From Gracilaria gracilis (lineage: Eukaryota > Rhodophyta > Florideophyceae > Gracilariales > Gracilariaceae): a stretch of DNA of 53,052 nucleotides. Within the stretch, counting starts at the first letter, position 1; each line of letters starts with the position of its first letter. Location: positions 1-53,052 of the forward strand of contig JARGSG010000016.1 of assembly GCA_030374805.1 (NCBI GenBank), given 5' to 3'. The position numbers were made by a program, and so were the translations under genes. Shown piece by piece: positions 1 through 8,984 of this stretch. Below the pieces are notes generated by a model that saw nothing but the letters and a program-made list of their open reading frames with translations, was not told the DNA's origin and did not search any database.

Positions 1-445
1 AAACGATGTATCTAATTCGTTCCTCAAACAGATAAATCACGCCAATAAACTGGCTCAAATTGCAATTGAACAGGCAAACACAAGAAATGCCGATTACGTC
101 AATACCTCCCGGAAGAATACATACTTCAATCTAGGAGACTATGTATTACTATCGACTAAAAATCTTGCAATCCCGAAAGGACGTTCACGTAAGTTCACTT
201 ACAAATACATTGGCCCTTTCAAAGTAATTGGAACCACCAAATCTTGTTCATCGTATAGGTTACTCTTACCAAAAGAATACAAAGAGTTACATCACACATT
301 TCATGTGTCCTTACTTAAACCTTATTATGGTGATTCATCTCATAAAAAGCAAATGGATATCCAACGACTAATCCATCACACGAAGCCAAAGATATCCAGT
401 ATAGGCCATCGTATACAAAACTCGAGGATCGGGTATTTACTTTGA
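1..445 (+). CDS. Ty3/gypsy pol, 3' end (integrase C-terminus), partial
   Basis: The C-terminal part of a gypsy integrase enters from the left window edge and reads to a TGA at 443-445. The full context is visible at 35642-37381. Beyond the TGA the same frame stays open to a TAA at 581-583. That tail (WISETDPQISSELLEEYK) resembles the end of the chromodomain found on many gypsy integrases, with the TGA near the position of the conserved Trp. Whether the TGA is the true end, is read through, or is a nonsense mutation cannot be decided here. Both copies carry it. Confidence 0.85.
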   Translation, partial: NDVSNSFLKQINHANKLAQIAIEQANTRNADYVNTSRKNTYFNLGDYVLLSTKNLAIPKGRSRKFTYKYIGPFKVIGTTKSCSSYRLLLPKEYKELHHTFHVSLLKPYYGDSSHKKQMDIQRLIHHTKPKISSIGHRIQNSRIGYLL

Positions 446-607
446 AAAGAAGGGGAAGAGGTTGAAGATCTCTGGATCAGCGAAACAGATCCACAAATAT
501 CTTCAGAGCTTCTCGAAGAGTACAAAAGAAACACAAGAAGTAATATAAAAGGTAAGAACTCACTTTCATTCCTGCTAAACTAAAACTGTTGTGATAAGAA
601 CGACAAG

Positions 608-1060
608 ATGAATCCTTACATGCTACAAGAATACAGATTGCTCTATGTACAAGACGAGTACTTATCTGCGCACCTAGGTAAAATCTCAAATATTCCATTT
701 ACGCAGAACGTAATTGTATGGAACATAATACACATATGCCTTGGGTTCTACCAAATCAAAGGCCCATTTGTTAAAGAAGTAGACTTCCAAATACTATGCA
801 GACTACTAAGTGCATACAGTCCGCAACCTTACGATGAGTATGAAGAGGAATTTATACTACAACTATATTTTGTAATAATTGGTACCTACGGTCACTACCA
901 AAGATCTGGAAACTACCTTCCATGTATAAGAAATGCAGTAAAGAACTTCTTTGAAAAGAATAGAGTGGAAACCTTCAAATTGAATGAAATAGACGCACAC
1001 CCGAGGATCCCATACCCAACTATGTATCCATCTCCTGCTGGACCAGCTCCACAGGAATAA
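608..1060 (+). CDS. gypsy-associated accessory ORF 1 (150 aa), copy A
   Basis: I do not recognise a family. This AT-rich ORF starts at ATG 608, 25 bases after the end of the gypsy pol tail and before the polypurine tract, in the position where some retroelements carry an extra or env-like ORF. It is a paralogue of the next ORF. Shared elements are QNV-I-WNI-HI-L, YQ--GP---E-D, and an IQL/LQL-Y-IIG--GHY block. It is mostly predicted helical, with no signal peptide and no convincing membrane span, and has a Pro-rich tail (YPTMYPSPAGPAPQE). Its base composition matches pol and not the GC-rich WD40 gene, so I infer it belongs to the retroelement. Identical in copy B. Confidence 0.6.
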   Translation: MNPYMLQEYRLLYVQDEYLSAHLGKISNIPFTQNVIVWNIIHICLGFYQIKGPFVKEVDFQILCRLLSAYSPQPYDEYEEEFILQLYFVIIGTYGHYQRSGNYLPCIRNAVKNFFEKNRVETFKLNEIDAHPRIPYPTMYPSPAGPAPQE

Positions 1061-1130
1061 GCATAAATAGAAGGCGCGGAGCAAAGGACAACCAGTTCCT
1101 CACTCGCCCATTATCAAACGAGTCCTCAAA

Positions 1131-1469
1131 ATGAGTTTGAACAGCCAGGATCTTGGTCAATTACAATTTGCTCAGATGAAACTAGCCGAATGGCTGTCAG
1201 CCGCTACCTCCGACCCAAATAAACAAAATGTTATATTATGGAATATATTCCACATATCTTTGGCATACTATCAATTACATGGACCATTGATTTCGGAAAT
1301 TGATAGAAATACAATACTTGCGTTATACGAAAGGCATGAACCAAAATTATGCCTTTCACTTACTGAAAGTAGAATGATACAGCTGCATTATTACATTATT
1401 GGGATCATTGGACATTACCCAGAAGAACGTAAGGCGTATATTCAAATTGCAGAACGAGTTTCGAAATAA
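1131..1469 (+). CDS. gypsy-associated accessory ORF 2 (112 aa), copy A
   Basis: Paralogue of the ORF at 608-1060 with the same motif order (QNVILWNIFHI, YYQLHGP, SEID, IIGIIGHYPEE). It ends at a TAA. After that stop the frame stays open to a TAG about 30 codons further, and this extension (LREGIGSP, then PEGGGHSFFPYPN) still resembles the tail of ORF 1 in placement and Pro/Tyr content. The TAA may therefore be a secondary nonsense change that shortened the protein. Function unknown. The tandem arrangement with 70 bases between the two ORFs points to local duplication inside the retroelement. Confidence 0.55.
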   Translation: MSLNSQDLGQLQFAQMKLAEWLSAATSDPNKQNVILWNIFHISLAYYQLHGPLISEIDRNTILALYERHEPKLCLSLTESRMIQLHYYIIGIIGHYPEERKAYIQIAERVSK

Positions 1470-1560
1470 TTACGAGAAGGAATAGGTTCACCAGTTACAT
1501 TAGATATTCCCGAAGGCGGCGGACATTCATTTTTTCCGTACCCAAACTAGGTAATGAAGT

Positions 1561-1711
1561 ACATGAGAAGATAAAAAGAAACAAAAAGAATAAAATCAAA
1601 GAAAAATGAACAAAAACGAAAAAAACAAAAACCAAACAAGAAAAAGAACAAAACAAAAACAAAAGTAAAATATCATATAATTTGAGGACAAATTTTAAAA
1701 GAAAAGAGGAG
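1561..1711 (+). promoter_or_regulatory. A-rich region and polypurine tract of gypsy element, copy A
   Basis: An A-dominated stretch (about 1565-1675) leads into a purine run at 1697-1711 (AAAAGAAAAGAGGAG) that sits a few bases before TGTAGCATATGG. This is the expected arrangement of a plus-strand primer (polypurine tract) immediately upstream of a 3' LTR. Confidence 0.7.
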
Positions 1712-1715
1712 CAGT

Positions 1716-2056
1716 TGTAGCATATGGCAGTTTTGGAAGGGGCTTAAAAGCTTTGGTTTTGCTCCTTTCACGCGCATATGCTCAGCTGGTGCGGTCACTG
1801 AGTTATCAGTGCTGTATAGGAATATAAAGTAGGAAAGAGCCTTTATTGGTAGTGTTGTTTTTAGTACTACAATCATCTATTTGCTAGACTATATAAACGG
1901 TCTCGGACTCCTGTTCCCAGAAGTCCGGGCAACTCTCCTCGCACCAACTCCGTCCATAACAGTTCTAGGCCTTCAGCAAGTCCGTCCAGCGCAAGCGCGG
2001 TCAGACCAATGTGTAGGATAAAGTACTTTATTCAATATATATTTAAAAAGCTATAC
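1716..2056 (+). mobile_element. Probable 3' LTR of the gypsy element, copy A (right end uncertain)
   Basis: The LTR is inferred to start with TG at 1716, directly after the polypurine tract. Inside it are a TATA box (TATATAAA at 1890-1897), a GC-richer stretch that could be the start of the R region, and AT-rich sequence at about 2025-2050. The right end is set tentatively at GCTATACA near 2056. No 5' LTR lies in the window to define it, and no target duplication can be checked. Confidence 0.45.
1890..1897 (+). promoter_or_regulatory. TATA box in the putative LTR, copy A
   Basis: TATATAAA followed about 25-30 bases downstream by a GC-rich segment. Placement about 175 bases into the LTR suits a U3 promoter driving the retroelement. 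Confidence 0.45.
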
Positions 2057-2387
2057 ACAATACAGAAGTAAGTTATGTACACACCTACTGCGCACCGATG
2101 ATTATTACAAATAGTGATCCGAGATAACACAAAGTTGAGGAGTCTCCAAGTTGATCCCAGGACGGTATTGACTGAACGCGCTCGCAAACATTTGCCGCTG
2201 TAAACTGCATTTGCTACGGTACACACGTAAGTCCTGACGTGGCTCTCGCATATATGCGTCACGACTGACTCGAAAACGGTCCAGCAATAGCTACTGTAAC
2301 TCTATTCAACAGTGGACCAGATAGAAACTCTGCTTCGGCAACCTTACGTCAGATTCCACCCATACATTTTGTTACCTTCCTGGGAGC

Positions 2388-2522
2388 ATGCCCGGACGAG
2401 GCTATAAAAGACCTGAGTCAGCTGCAAAGGCAGCGGATTCAGAGGCATCCTTGGAGGGACTTCCAAGGCCCTTTGTGCCTATTCTCTTGCCTGTGCCGAA
2501 TCTACCGCGTGATTGCAACTGA
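2388..2522 (+). CDS. Short upstream ORF abutting the WD40 frame, copy A (44 aa)
   Basis: An ATG at 2388 opens a 44-codon frame beginning MPGRGYKRPESAAK and ending in TGA at 2520-2522, overlapping the first codons of the WD40 frame in another phase. It could be the true N-terminus joined by a tiny intron or lost by a frameshift, because the WD40 frame has no ATG of its own. I found no GT-AG pair giving the right phase. A TATAAAA at 2403-2409 lies inside it, which argues against it being coding. Confidence 0.3.
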   Translation: MPGRGYKRPESAAKAADSEASLEGLPRPFVPILLPVPNLPRDCN

Positions 2523-3796
2523 GTGCTCTACGCCCTCCCGTTTTGGATCAACACAAGGTCTATTGTGTGGCATTTAGTGAAAATAGAGAATTGATTGCGT
2601 CCGGATCGGAGGATGAAAGTATTCGGGTTTGGAATGCAGAAACTGGAAGATGCTTAGGCACTGCTTGGATTGGAGATATTGTGTTGTGCGTAGCATTTGC
2701 TGCAGAAGACACCAAGATTCTTTGGGGATCGGTTGATGGAAGGTTTGGGTCGTGGGAGCATTCTCATTGGTTGGCTGTGAGGACAAATCTTGGCATGAGG
2801 GAACAAATTACGTACGTGGGAGTATCTGAAGACTTAGAGGGACTTTTTGGGGATTGGTGCGGAACGGTTCGAGTGTGGGACACGGGAGGCGGACAGGCGG
2901 AGATTGCGAGCGGCGGTGAAGACGGGCATGACGAAGCGATAGAGTGCGTGGCCATGAGTGCGGACGGGAAGCTGATCGCGTCGGGGTCGCAGGACGGGAC
3001 GATACGGCTGTGGGACGGCGAGAGCGGCGCGCTGCTGCCAGGGGCGCTGTGCGGGCACAGCGGCCGGGTGGTGGATGTTTCGTTTAGCGCGGACGGGCGG
3101 CGTCTCGTGTCCGGCGGTGACGACGCGACGGTTCGAGTGTGGGACGTGCGCAGTGCGGCCGCCGTGGGCGAGCCGCTGCGCGGCCACGGAGGCAACGTGT
3201 TATGCGTGGCCATGAGCGTGGACGGGGCGCGCGCCGTGTCGGTGTCGCTGACGTCGACGTGGGACTCGGAGGTGCGCGTGTGGGACACGCAGCGCGGCGC
3301 CGCCGTGTGCGAGCCGCTGCTCTGCGGCCGCGTGGACAGGAACAGCGTCACGCGCTCGGGCCCGTACGTGGCCATGTCCGCCGACGGCACGCGCGTGGCG
3401 TCGTCGTCCCGGGACAAGAAGCTGCACGTGTGGGACGTGGCGGCGCACGTGGCCACGCACCACTTCTCCTTCTGCAATGCTCCACGTGTCGTTTCGCTGC
3501 GCAGCGCCAGCGCCGTCGTTTGGCTTGACGATGGCAGCGCGCACGTGTGCAGTTTGGAGCACTCCACTTGTGTGCCGCATCCGGCGCCGCCGCCCTGTCC
3601 ATGGGGCTCGAGCAGACTGGAGCTCAGCGACTCGCAACGCTCTCGGTCTGTGGCTCGGCACAGCAGATGGAATTGGTACGTTTTTGCCGCAAGCTGCAAG
3701 CTCGGCTTCTTTTACCAATCTCACCTTGGCCTTCTCGGTTCTGCAATTTGGAGCTTTTCGCACCATGATGTTCCCATCGCGGCCACTCTTGGGTAG
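2513..3796 (+). pseudogene. WD40-repeat protein gene, copy A (3' end frameshifted)
   Basis: Same gene as at 39445-40695 in copy B. The seven WD units are intact, but from about 3632 copy A carries extra bases relative to copy B (for example CGCTCTCGG against CGCCTCGG, GTTTTTGCC against GTTTTGCC, CTTCTCGG against CTTCGG). These throw the last 40-50 residues into other frames and give a different stop. The frame begins with TTG straight after a TGA, so there is no ATG at this end. Because copy B is open to its stop, the breaks could be sequence errors in copy A and not true decay. Confidence 0.75.
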
Positions 3797-3799
3797 CGT

Positions 3800-4480
3800 A
3801 CCAAGAATGCGCACACAAATATCCTTTCTCGCACTGGTTCCGTGCCCTGATAGTCCCTCCTTTTTTGCGCAAGGCACTTTTGAAGCACCAATTTGTAACA
3901 AACGCCGCTGCAACTGCGCACCTTATTATCCAACACGCGCTGTCAGTACTAATTGTCATACAAACACACGACGAAGGGCACGAAACACGTGGGGCGCAAT
4001 GCAACGTGGTAGCAAGGGTGGACAGCACATCTTCTTCGTTCCCAATTACACGTATTTTCGTCTTCTGCCGTCGTTCGTTTCGGTGCGACGGTGCGGCGAA
4101 CAGGGAGCCGAGAATAATGTGAGCAGACCAACAAGATGCTTTGCCGGCCAGTGAGCACAAAGACTTCAACTCTCTATTTCCATATATCGCTAATGATTTC
4201 AAGTAGAATCTATAGTGTTTATCAAACCTGAATCGAACGATGACAAGCGTGTTCGAGAGCAAACAGTGATTCAGAACTCGGTGTGGGTTTGCGAACATGT
4301 GCGATACAGTATTGTACTAATTGAATATTATCGAAAGCAAGTGTAGATGAAGACAGCAATTGCGAGTGTACACGAGTACTACTCGGAAAGTTTACTCGTC
4401 GAGTAGTGTACAGTTGGCTCCGGCGCATATAATCTTATTCAATAAAATGCTAGATAACACTCTAGCTATTTTAATGATTA
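3800..4480. other. Region without recognised gene, copy A
   Basis: About 680 bases downstream of the WD40 gene. Short ORFs on both strands are not conserved between copies, because small insertions in copy A change their frames. That argues against coding. No repeat or RNA gene was recognised. The matching stretch in copy B is 40700-41400. Confidence 0.5.
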
Positions 4481-4483
4481 GTA

Positions 4484-4590
4484 CCCAGAAGAAAGGGCAG
4501 GGGTTTACAGTATTGTGGTTCCAGGAATTTTTTAACGCGCTCTTTTCACAGATCCAAGTTGCCAGCCCATAATGTGAAGAAGCCATCATA
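4484..4590. repeat. Inverted repeat X, left arm, copy A
   Basis: This 107-base segment begins CCCAGAAGAAAGGGCAGGG and ends GAAGAAGCCATCATA. It recurs in reverse complement at 7712-7770 plus 8935-8984. The right arm is split by the TTAA-flanked element at 7771-8934. The pair encloses the Cys-rich gene and the foldback array. No clear target-site duplication was seen outside the arms. Confidence 0.85.
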
Positions 4591-4789
4591 GAATTTCTTT
4601 GTTTCTTAAATCATAATGTAAGATAGTATGTTCTTCAATGCAGAAGAATCCGCCACAACTCTTTCTTCAGTATGGTGCAGATCGAAGATTTTCAATTTCA
4701 GGAAGACGATTCTGGCGGAATTCGACATTGTGCTGATTACCTTTAAAACGATACAATTGAGGAGTTGGGACGAAATATATCGAGGCCAG

Positions 4790-6026
4790 TTACATAGTAC
4801 ACCTCGGCAACGGCGGATCCACCGCCATCAGTTCGGCGCTAGTGGAAGTTTCCGAACACGCAGAACACTTCAGGGACGTTCGTCGAGCCAGCCGTTTGTG
4901 CGGGATCACACCCAGCACCGCATTCAGTACTGCAGAACGAGTTAGTATCCAGGTTGAATTTGATGTCAACACATTCCGGACGTGTCCGGACAGCATTTGG
5001 CCGAGTTGCTATTAGTGCCAACTGAGTTGTTGGAACAGGGTGTCACAGATTGCCTCCTTTGAGGAAGTACAATCTCCGGACGGAACGCACTCACCGCTGA
5101 TGCAGTCGGTGCCAGGGGGACAGTCCGCGTTGGAGAGTACAGGTTGTGGGAGGATCTATGCACAGGAAGGAGCTGTCCGGATCTCCTCCTGTGCATGTTT
5201 GATCGGTGGTACACTGCTGTTCACATCCAGAACCCCCGCCACTCATCGTGGATGCACACTTCTACTCGCAATTCGGGCACACATCGCGGTTCACGCTGGA
5301 GGAGTCGAATTCGCATGACGCCGTGCTGCCAGACTCCGCGCAGCTCTCACACTCGACGCAAGTTTCCACAGGATCAGAGACACACATTCCTCCAGAGCAA
5401 GCCCAATTCGCCCACTGTCGATGAAGACAGACACTCTCGTCCCATGCACCTGGAGTCCGTGGACGCCGCCACGCACGCAGAAGCAGCAGTGGAACATTGT
5501 TGACAGACCGGACAGTCAACGGTGACAGGCACGTCTTCATAGTTGCACCAGCGCCTGGTGCCTTGCAATTGTGAGGGCCCAGCGAAGGCTGTTTCTTCGT
5601 TGTCGCCGCAGACGACCACAGCGTGAGTGAACAAACGGAAAGTATCTGCACAGCAGTCTCCTACACTGAACAGTTCAATAGGACAAGTGATGGTCTGCGA
5701 CGAGCCGGAAGCCGGTGCCTTGCAAGCGAAACTACCAGGGACAGGAATGGTGGAAGTGCCGATGGTACTGGAGGAAGAGACCAAATCGACATGGATGTCA
5801 TCTGTGAGAGTACATCCTGGCAAAAGTCGAATAGGAAACGGTTAGCGCACCGTTATCCAACTCCGTCAGTGACCGTTCCCAGCGGGCACAACGGTTGCTT
5901 GAGTAAACCAGCGTATTGGTTGTCGAGAAGGAGAGTGGCAAGTCCTCACACGTTGCGTGCACCGACGAGATGCTCACAACACAGGAGCAGAGAGGGCAGC
6001 GGGCGAGCGACAGTAAGGAAGATCAT
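4790..6026 (-). pseudogene. Secreted Cys-rich protein gene, copy A (multiple small insertions)
   Basis: Counterpart of the intact gene at 41710-42927. At least a dozen one- or two-base insertions relative to copy B break the frame repeatedly (for example near the start, GATCATGG against GTCATGG, and CAGCGGGCGAGC against CAGCGGCGAGC). The ATG corresponds to 6026 and the stop to 4790. No long frame survives: the largest fragments are about 130-150 codons. Dense single-base insertions with almost no substitutions look more like uncorrected read errors than mutation. Confidence 0.8.
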
Positions 6027-6122
6027 GGCGGAGAGGTTTGCAGAGTGGCTCAAACACAGAGCGGGAGTTGATGTGTGAGCGGATGGATCGGGAAGGAGTG
6101 AACGAAAATGGGAAGTGCGCAC

Positions 6123-6138
6123 ATATATTTATATATAT
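6123..6138 (-). promoter_or_regulatory. TATA-rich promoter of the Cys-rich gene, copy A
   Basis: On the minus strand a TATATATAAATATAT run lies about 100 bases upstream of the ATG at 6026, a plausible core promoter with a short 5' UTR. Confidence 0.45.
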
Positions 6139-6370
6139 GGGTGTCGAACGGTCGGGAATGTTATTGAGGAACGTGAAGCATTGCGTAGCTTTACGGGAAG
6201 CAGTGGCTCATACATATGACGCAGGCGCTTACAATGCGTGGCGTGACATCAGCAAATCCAAAATCACGTCATTCCTTGAGGACTGTTCAAAGTACGGACA
6301 GCACCAATCATTCCTCAATCTCCCGTGCGAGCGACATTGAGAGCCTAATTTACAGCCCAGGATACTTTGA

Positions 6371-6790
6371 AACTGTCCTAACCTTCCAAGTCATGCAACG
6401 AATCTGTACTACAGATTCTGTAGCCCACGAAATAAAAACTGGCCCGAAAAAAGGTATCGAAAAAGGCCTTTTGGATACCTTTCGGAAGACAGTGACTTAC
6501 GTGTGATCTGCCCTAAGTAATTAATCCGTCCGCGAGTGTTGCGTGTGGTCTGGGCGAGACGCCCTAACCATTGCCCTCATCATCCATCATCAGCAGTGGC
6601 TCATACATATGAAAACTGTCCTAAACCTTCCAAGTCATGCAACGAATCTGTACTACAGATTCTGTAGCCCACGAAATAAAAAACTGGCCCGAAAAAGGTA
6701 TCGAAAAGGCCTTTTGAATACCTTTCGGAAGACAGTGACTTACGTGTGATCTGCCCTAAGTAATTAATCCGTCCGCGAGTGTTGCGTGTG
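6371..6790. repeat. Foldback-like array, left arm, copy A
   Basis: Two tandem units of about 242 bases, each running from AACTGTCCTAACCTTCCAAG through GGTATCGAAAAGGCCTTTTG to a TAATTAATCCGTCCGCGAG segment. The same units occur in reverse complement at 7355-7709, so left and right arms could pair. About 560 bases of unrelated sequence lie between them. Confidence 0.85.
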
Positions 6791-7354
6791 TGGTGGTTCG
6801 CTTTCATCTGGGTGCTATCTAGAGCTGGCATGACATGTGCAGCTCGTCACTAGGCTCGAATACGGTCCGCCTCGGTAAAATAACAATCCCTCGGGCTCAT
6901 ATCGCACTCTCGTACCAGTTGATAACCCTTATATAATGCATTATAGAGTATAGGATATATTCTAGGGGATGTTTTTACTAAAAACTTTTTAGTGTTATGT
7001 GGCGCCACGTATCTAGATAGTATCAAACCTTAGTAGATTTTGAGTCGAGTCGAATGAACCACTCAATAAGATTTGCAACAGTAACTGTTGAACTTGTTAT
7101 TTGCACGAACAACTTTAAAGTGTTGTTTCAAAAACGGGATTTTGGAGGGTGATTTTGGCATGCTAGCTTGAGCTACAAGCATGTCTTGCCCAGCACAAGA
7201 ACCAGAATGGGACTCAAACGATCGTAGTTGGGTCGGAGAAAGGGCGCTTCGAATTGGCGAAATGATACGAAGACGGCCGCTGAACTCTGTCATTTTGTTT
7301 ATAGGCGCCGAAACCACCACACTTTTGACTGCAACACATTTTGGTCTTGTTTTT
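6791..7354. other. Spacer between foldback arms, copy A
   Basis: Unique sequence between the inverted arrays. I see no conserved reading frame, TIR or RNA gene in it. A short ORF at 7181-7420 runs into the right arm and has no recognisable domain. Confidence 0.5.
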
Positions 7355-7709
7355 TGGATGATGAGGGCAATGGTTAGGGCGTCTGGCCCAGACCACACGC
7401 AACACTCGCGGACGGATTAATTACTTAGGGCAGATCACACGTAAGTCACTGTCTTCCGAAAGGTATCCAAAAGGCCTTTTCGATACCTTTTTCGGGCCAG
7501 TTTTTATTTCGTGGGCTACAGAATCTGTAGTACAGATTCGTTGCATGACTTGGAAGGTTAGGACAGTTTTCATATGTATGAGCCACTGCTGATGATGGAT
7601 GATGAGGGCAATGGTTAGGGCGTCTCGCCCAGACCACACGCAACACTCGCGGACGGATTAATTACTTAGGGCAGATCACACGTAAGTCACTGTCTTCCGA
7701 AAGGTATTC
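7355..7709. repeat. Foldback-like array, right arm, copy A
   Basis: About 1.5 units, in reverse complement, of the array at 6371-6790. The unit starts at TGGATGATGAGGGCAATGG at 7355 and again at 7597, a period of 242 bases. It stops where the right arm of inverted repeat X begins (7712). Confidence 0.85.
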
Positions 7710-7711
7710 AT

Positions 7712-7770
7712 TATGATGGCTTCTTCACATTATGGGCTGGCAACTTGGATCTGTGAAAAGAGCGCGTTAA
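7712..7770. repeat. Inverted repeat X, right arm, inner part, copy A
   Basis: Reverse complement of the inner half of 4484-4590 (TATGATGGCTTC to GAGCGCGTTAA). It ends in the TTAA that was duplicated when the element at 7771-8934 inserted. Confidence 0.85.
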
Positions 7771-8934
7771 CCCTTTTCAGGCGGACCAGGAATAGGTGTG
7801 AAACTTTCGGAATTCTCATTTTAGATGTATACATAACTACGCACGCACTGCATAGAAATATATATAATAAATTGAGTTGAGGAGGACTTTCTCTCTTCTT
7901 TCATTTACTATATGTAGTATAAAATAGGAACCCATACATTTTAAGATATGCGGGTCGAACTTGAACGCTCGAAAGGAAGCTAGAACGCTTCATGGACAAG
8001 AATTTAGTCAAATTTTTTGGAAGAGGTTCTCTTCCAATTGGAATAGTTCCGCTTCCAGGTGCATAATATAGGTACAAGCCATTCATTGCTGTACGCTTTA
8101 TCAAGCTCGTAAGGCACATCTTTGTAAACTGCATAGCTATACCAAGTGAAAAACATAGATACAGTTAGCGAACTAGCGTGTTAGTAGGATCTCTAAAATT
8201 ATTGGTGTTGATTATGATCATAACTATTGTGCTCACATTGTGCAAAATACATATAGGTCTTTTTATTCCTATTATGATGTAGAATATAAGAAAATCGTTT
8301 ACAAACCTGACTAATTTCTATGTCAACCAGAACTGTTTCTTAGCAATCAATGTGCGGAGAAGAACCAAGCCATCCATAGAACAGAACACTCTTTGTGCTA
8401 TCTTTGTGAGTCTATAAAGTCTCTCTTTTCCTACTTTGAATTTGTTGGGACGACAATTCAAAGAAGTGATGCAATTGTAGATATTTTAATATTTGAAGAA
8501 GGTCTACGAATTCAACAAAGTAATCAAAAGACAGATACCAAAGCATAACAAACAGTAGTGTACATCTTATCTATAGCCCTTCCTTGTGCTTTATTTGTAG
8601 TCTAAACAATCGTTTAAAAGAATTTTTTCCTGGCTTTCTGTGGGCGCAAGCTAATCAAACTTCTATAGAGTCTAGAGAAAATAAAGAAGAACTTTTCACC
8701 GCTATTTAATACGTACTGCATGCTCTTGAAGGCCTTCTTCCGAAGAGTTCTGTACACCGGAATGCGATTATACAATGATCTTGTTCTTTATATTTCAGCA
8801 ATGCAACATTCTGTGCATGAAAACCTTTATTTGTGAATAAGTCTATATGTATTCGGTACCTGGAAGAGATGCACTTCCAGTTGGAAGAGCTCTTCCAGGT
8901 ACCTATTCCAGAATATCCTGGTACCCGACAAGGG
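7771..8934. mobile_element. piggyBac-like non-autonomous element (1164 bp), copy A
   Basis: The element is bounded by TTAA at 7767-7770 and 8935-8938. It starts CCCTTTTCAGGCGG and ends GACAAGGG, so both ends read CCCTT-TC-GG inward. TTAA target duplication with CCC..GGG ends is the hallmark of the piggyBac superfamily. It interrupts inverted repeat X: removing it with one TTAA restores the X sequence. Inside there is no transposase, only short non-conserved ORFs, and GGAAGAG/CTCTTCC subterminal repeats, including a perfect 14-bp stem at 8855-8868 and 8890-8903. Superfamily assignment rests on the TTAA and end bases only. Confidence 0.75.
8855..8903. repeat. Perfect 14-bp hairpin in the piggyBac-like element, copy A
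   Basis: GGTACCTGGAAGAG at 8855-8868 pairs with CTCTTCCAGGTACC at 8890-8903 across a 21-base loop that itself contains CTTCCAGTTGGAAG. Related GGAAGAGGTTCTCTTCC sequence occurs nearer the left end (about 8021-8035), suggesting transposase-binding subterminal repeats. Confidence 0.7.
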
Positions 8935-8984
8935 TTAAAGAATTCCTGGGACCACGATACTGTAACCCTGCCCTTTCTTCTGGG
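8935..8984. repeat. Inverted repeat X, right arm, outer part, copy A
   Basis: Reverse complement of the outer half of 4484-4590 with a few substitutions (GATACTGTAACCCTGCCC, then TTCTTCTGGG). It starts with the second TTAA. Confidence 0.8.

Noticed and set aside
3139..3528. Arg/Gly-rich plus-strand ORF inside the WD40 gene
   Set aside because: Alternate-frame reading of GC-rich sequence without start context or domain.
2764..3699. Long minus-strand ORF of 311 codons opposite the WD40 gene (and 39696-40628)
   Set aside because: It is a shadow of the GC-rich WD40 coding strand. The composition is Ser/Thr/Arg-rich with no domain, and the plus frame has clear WD repeats.
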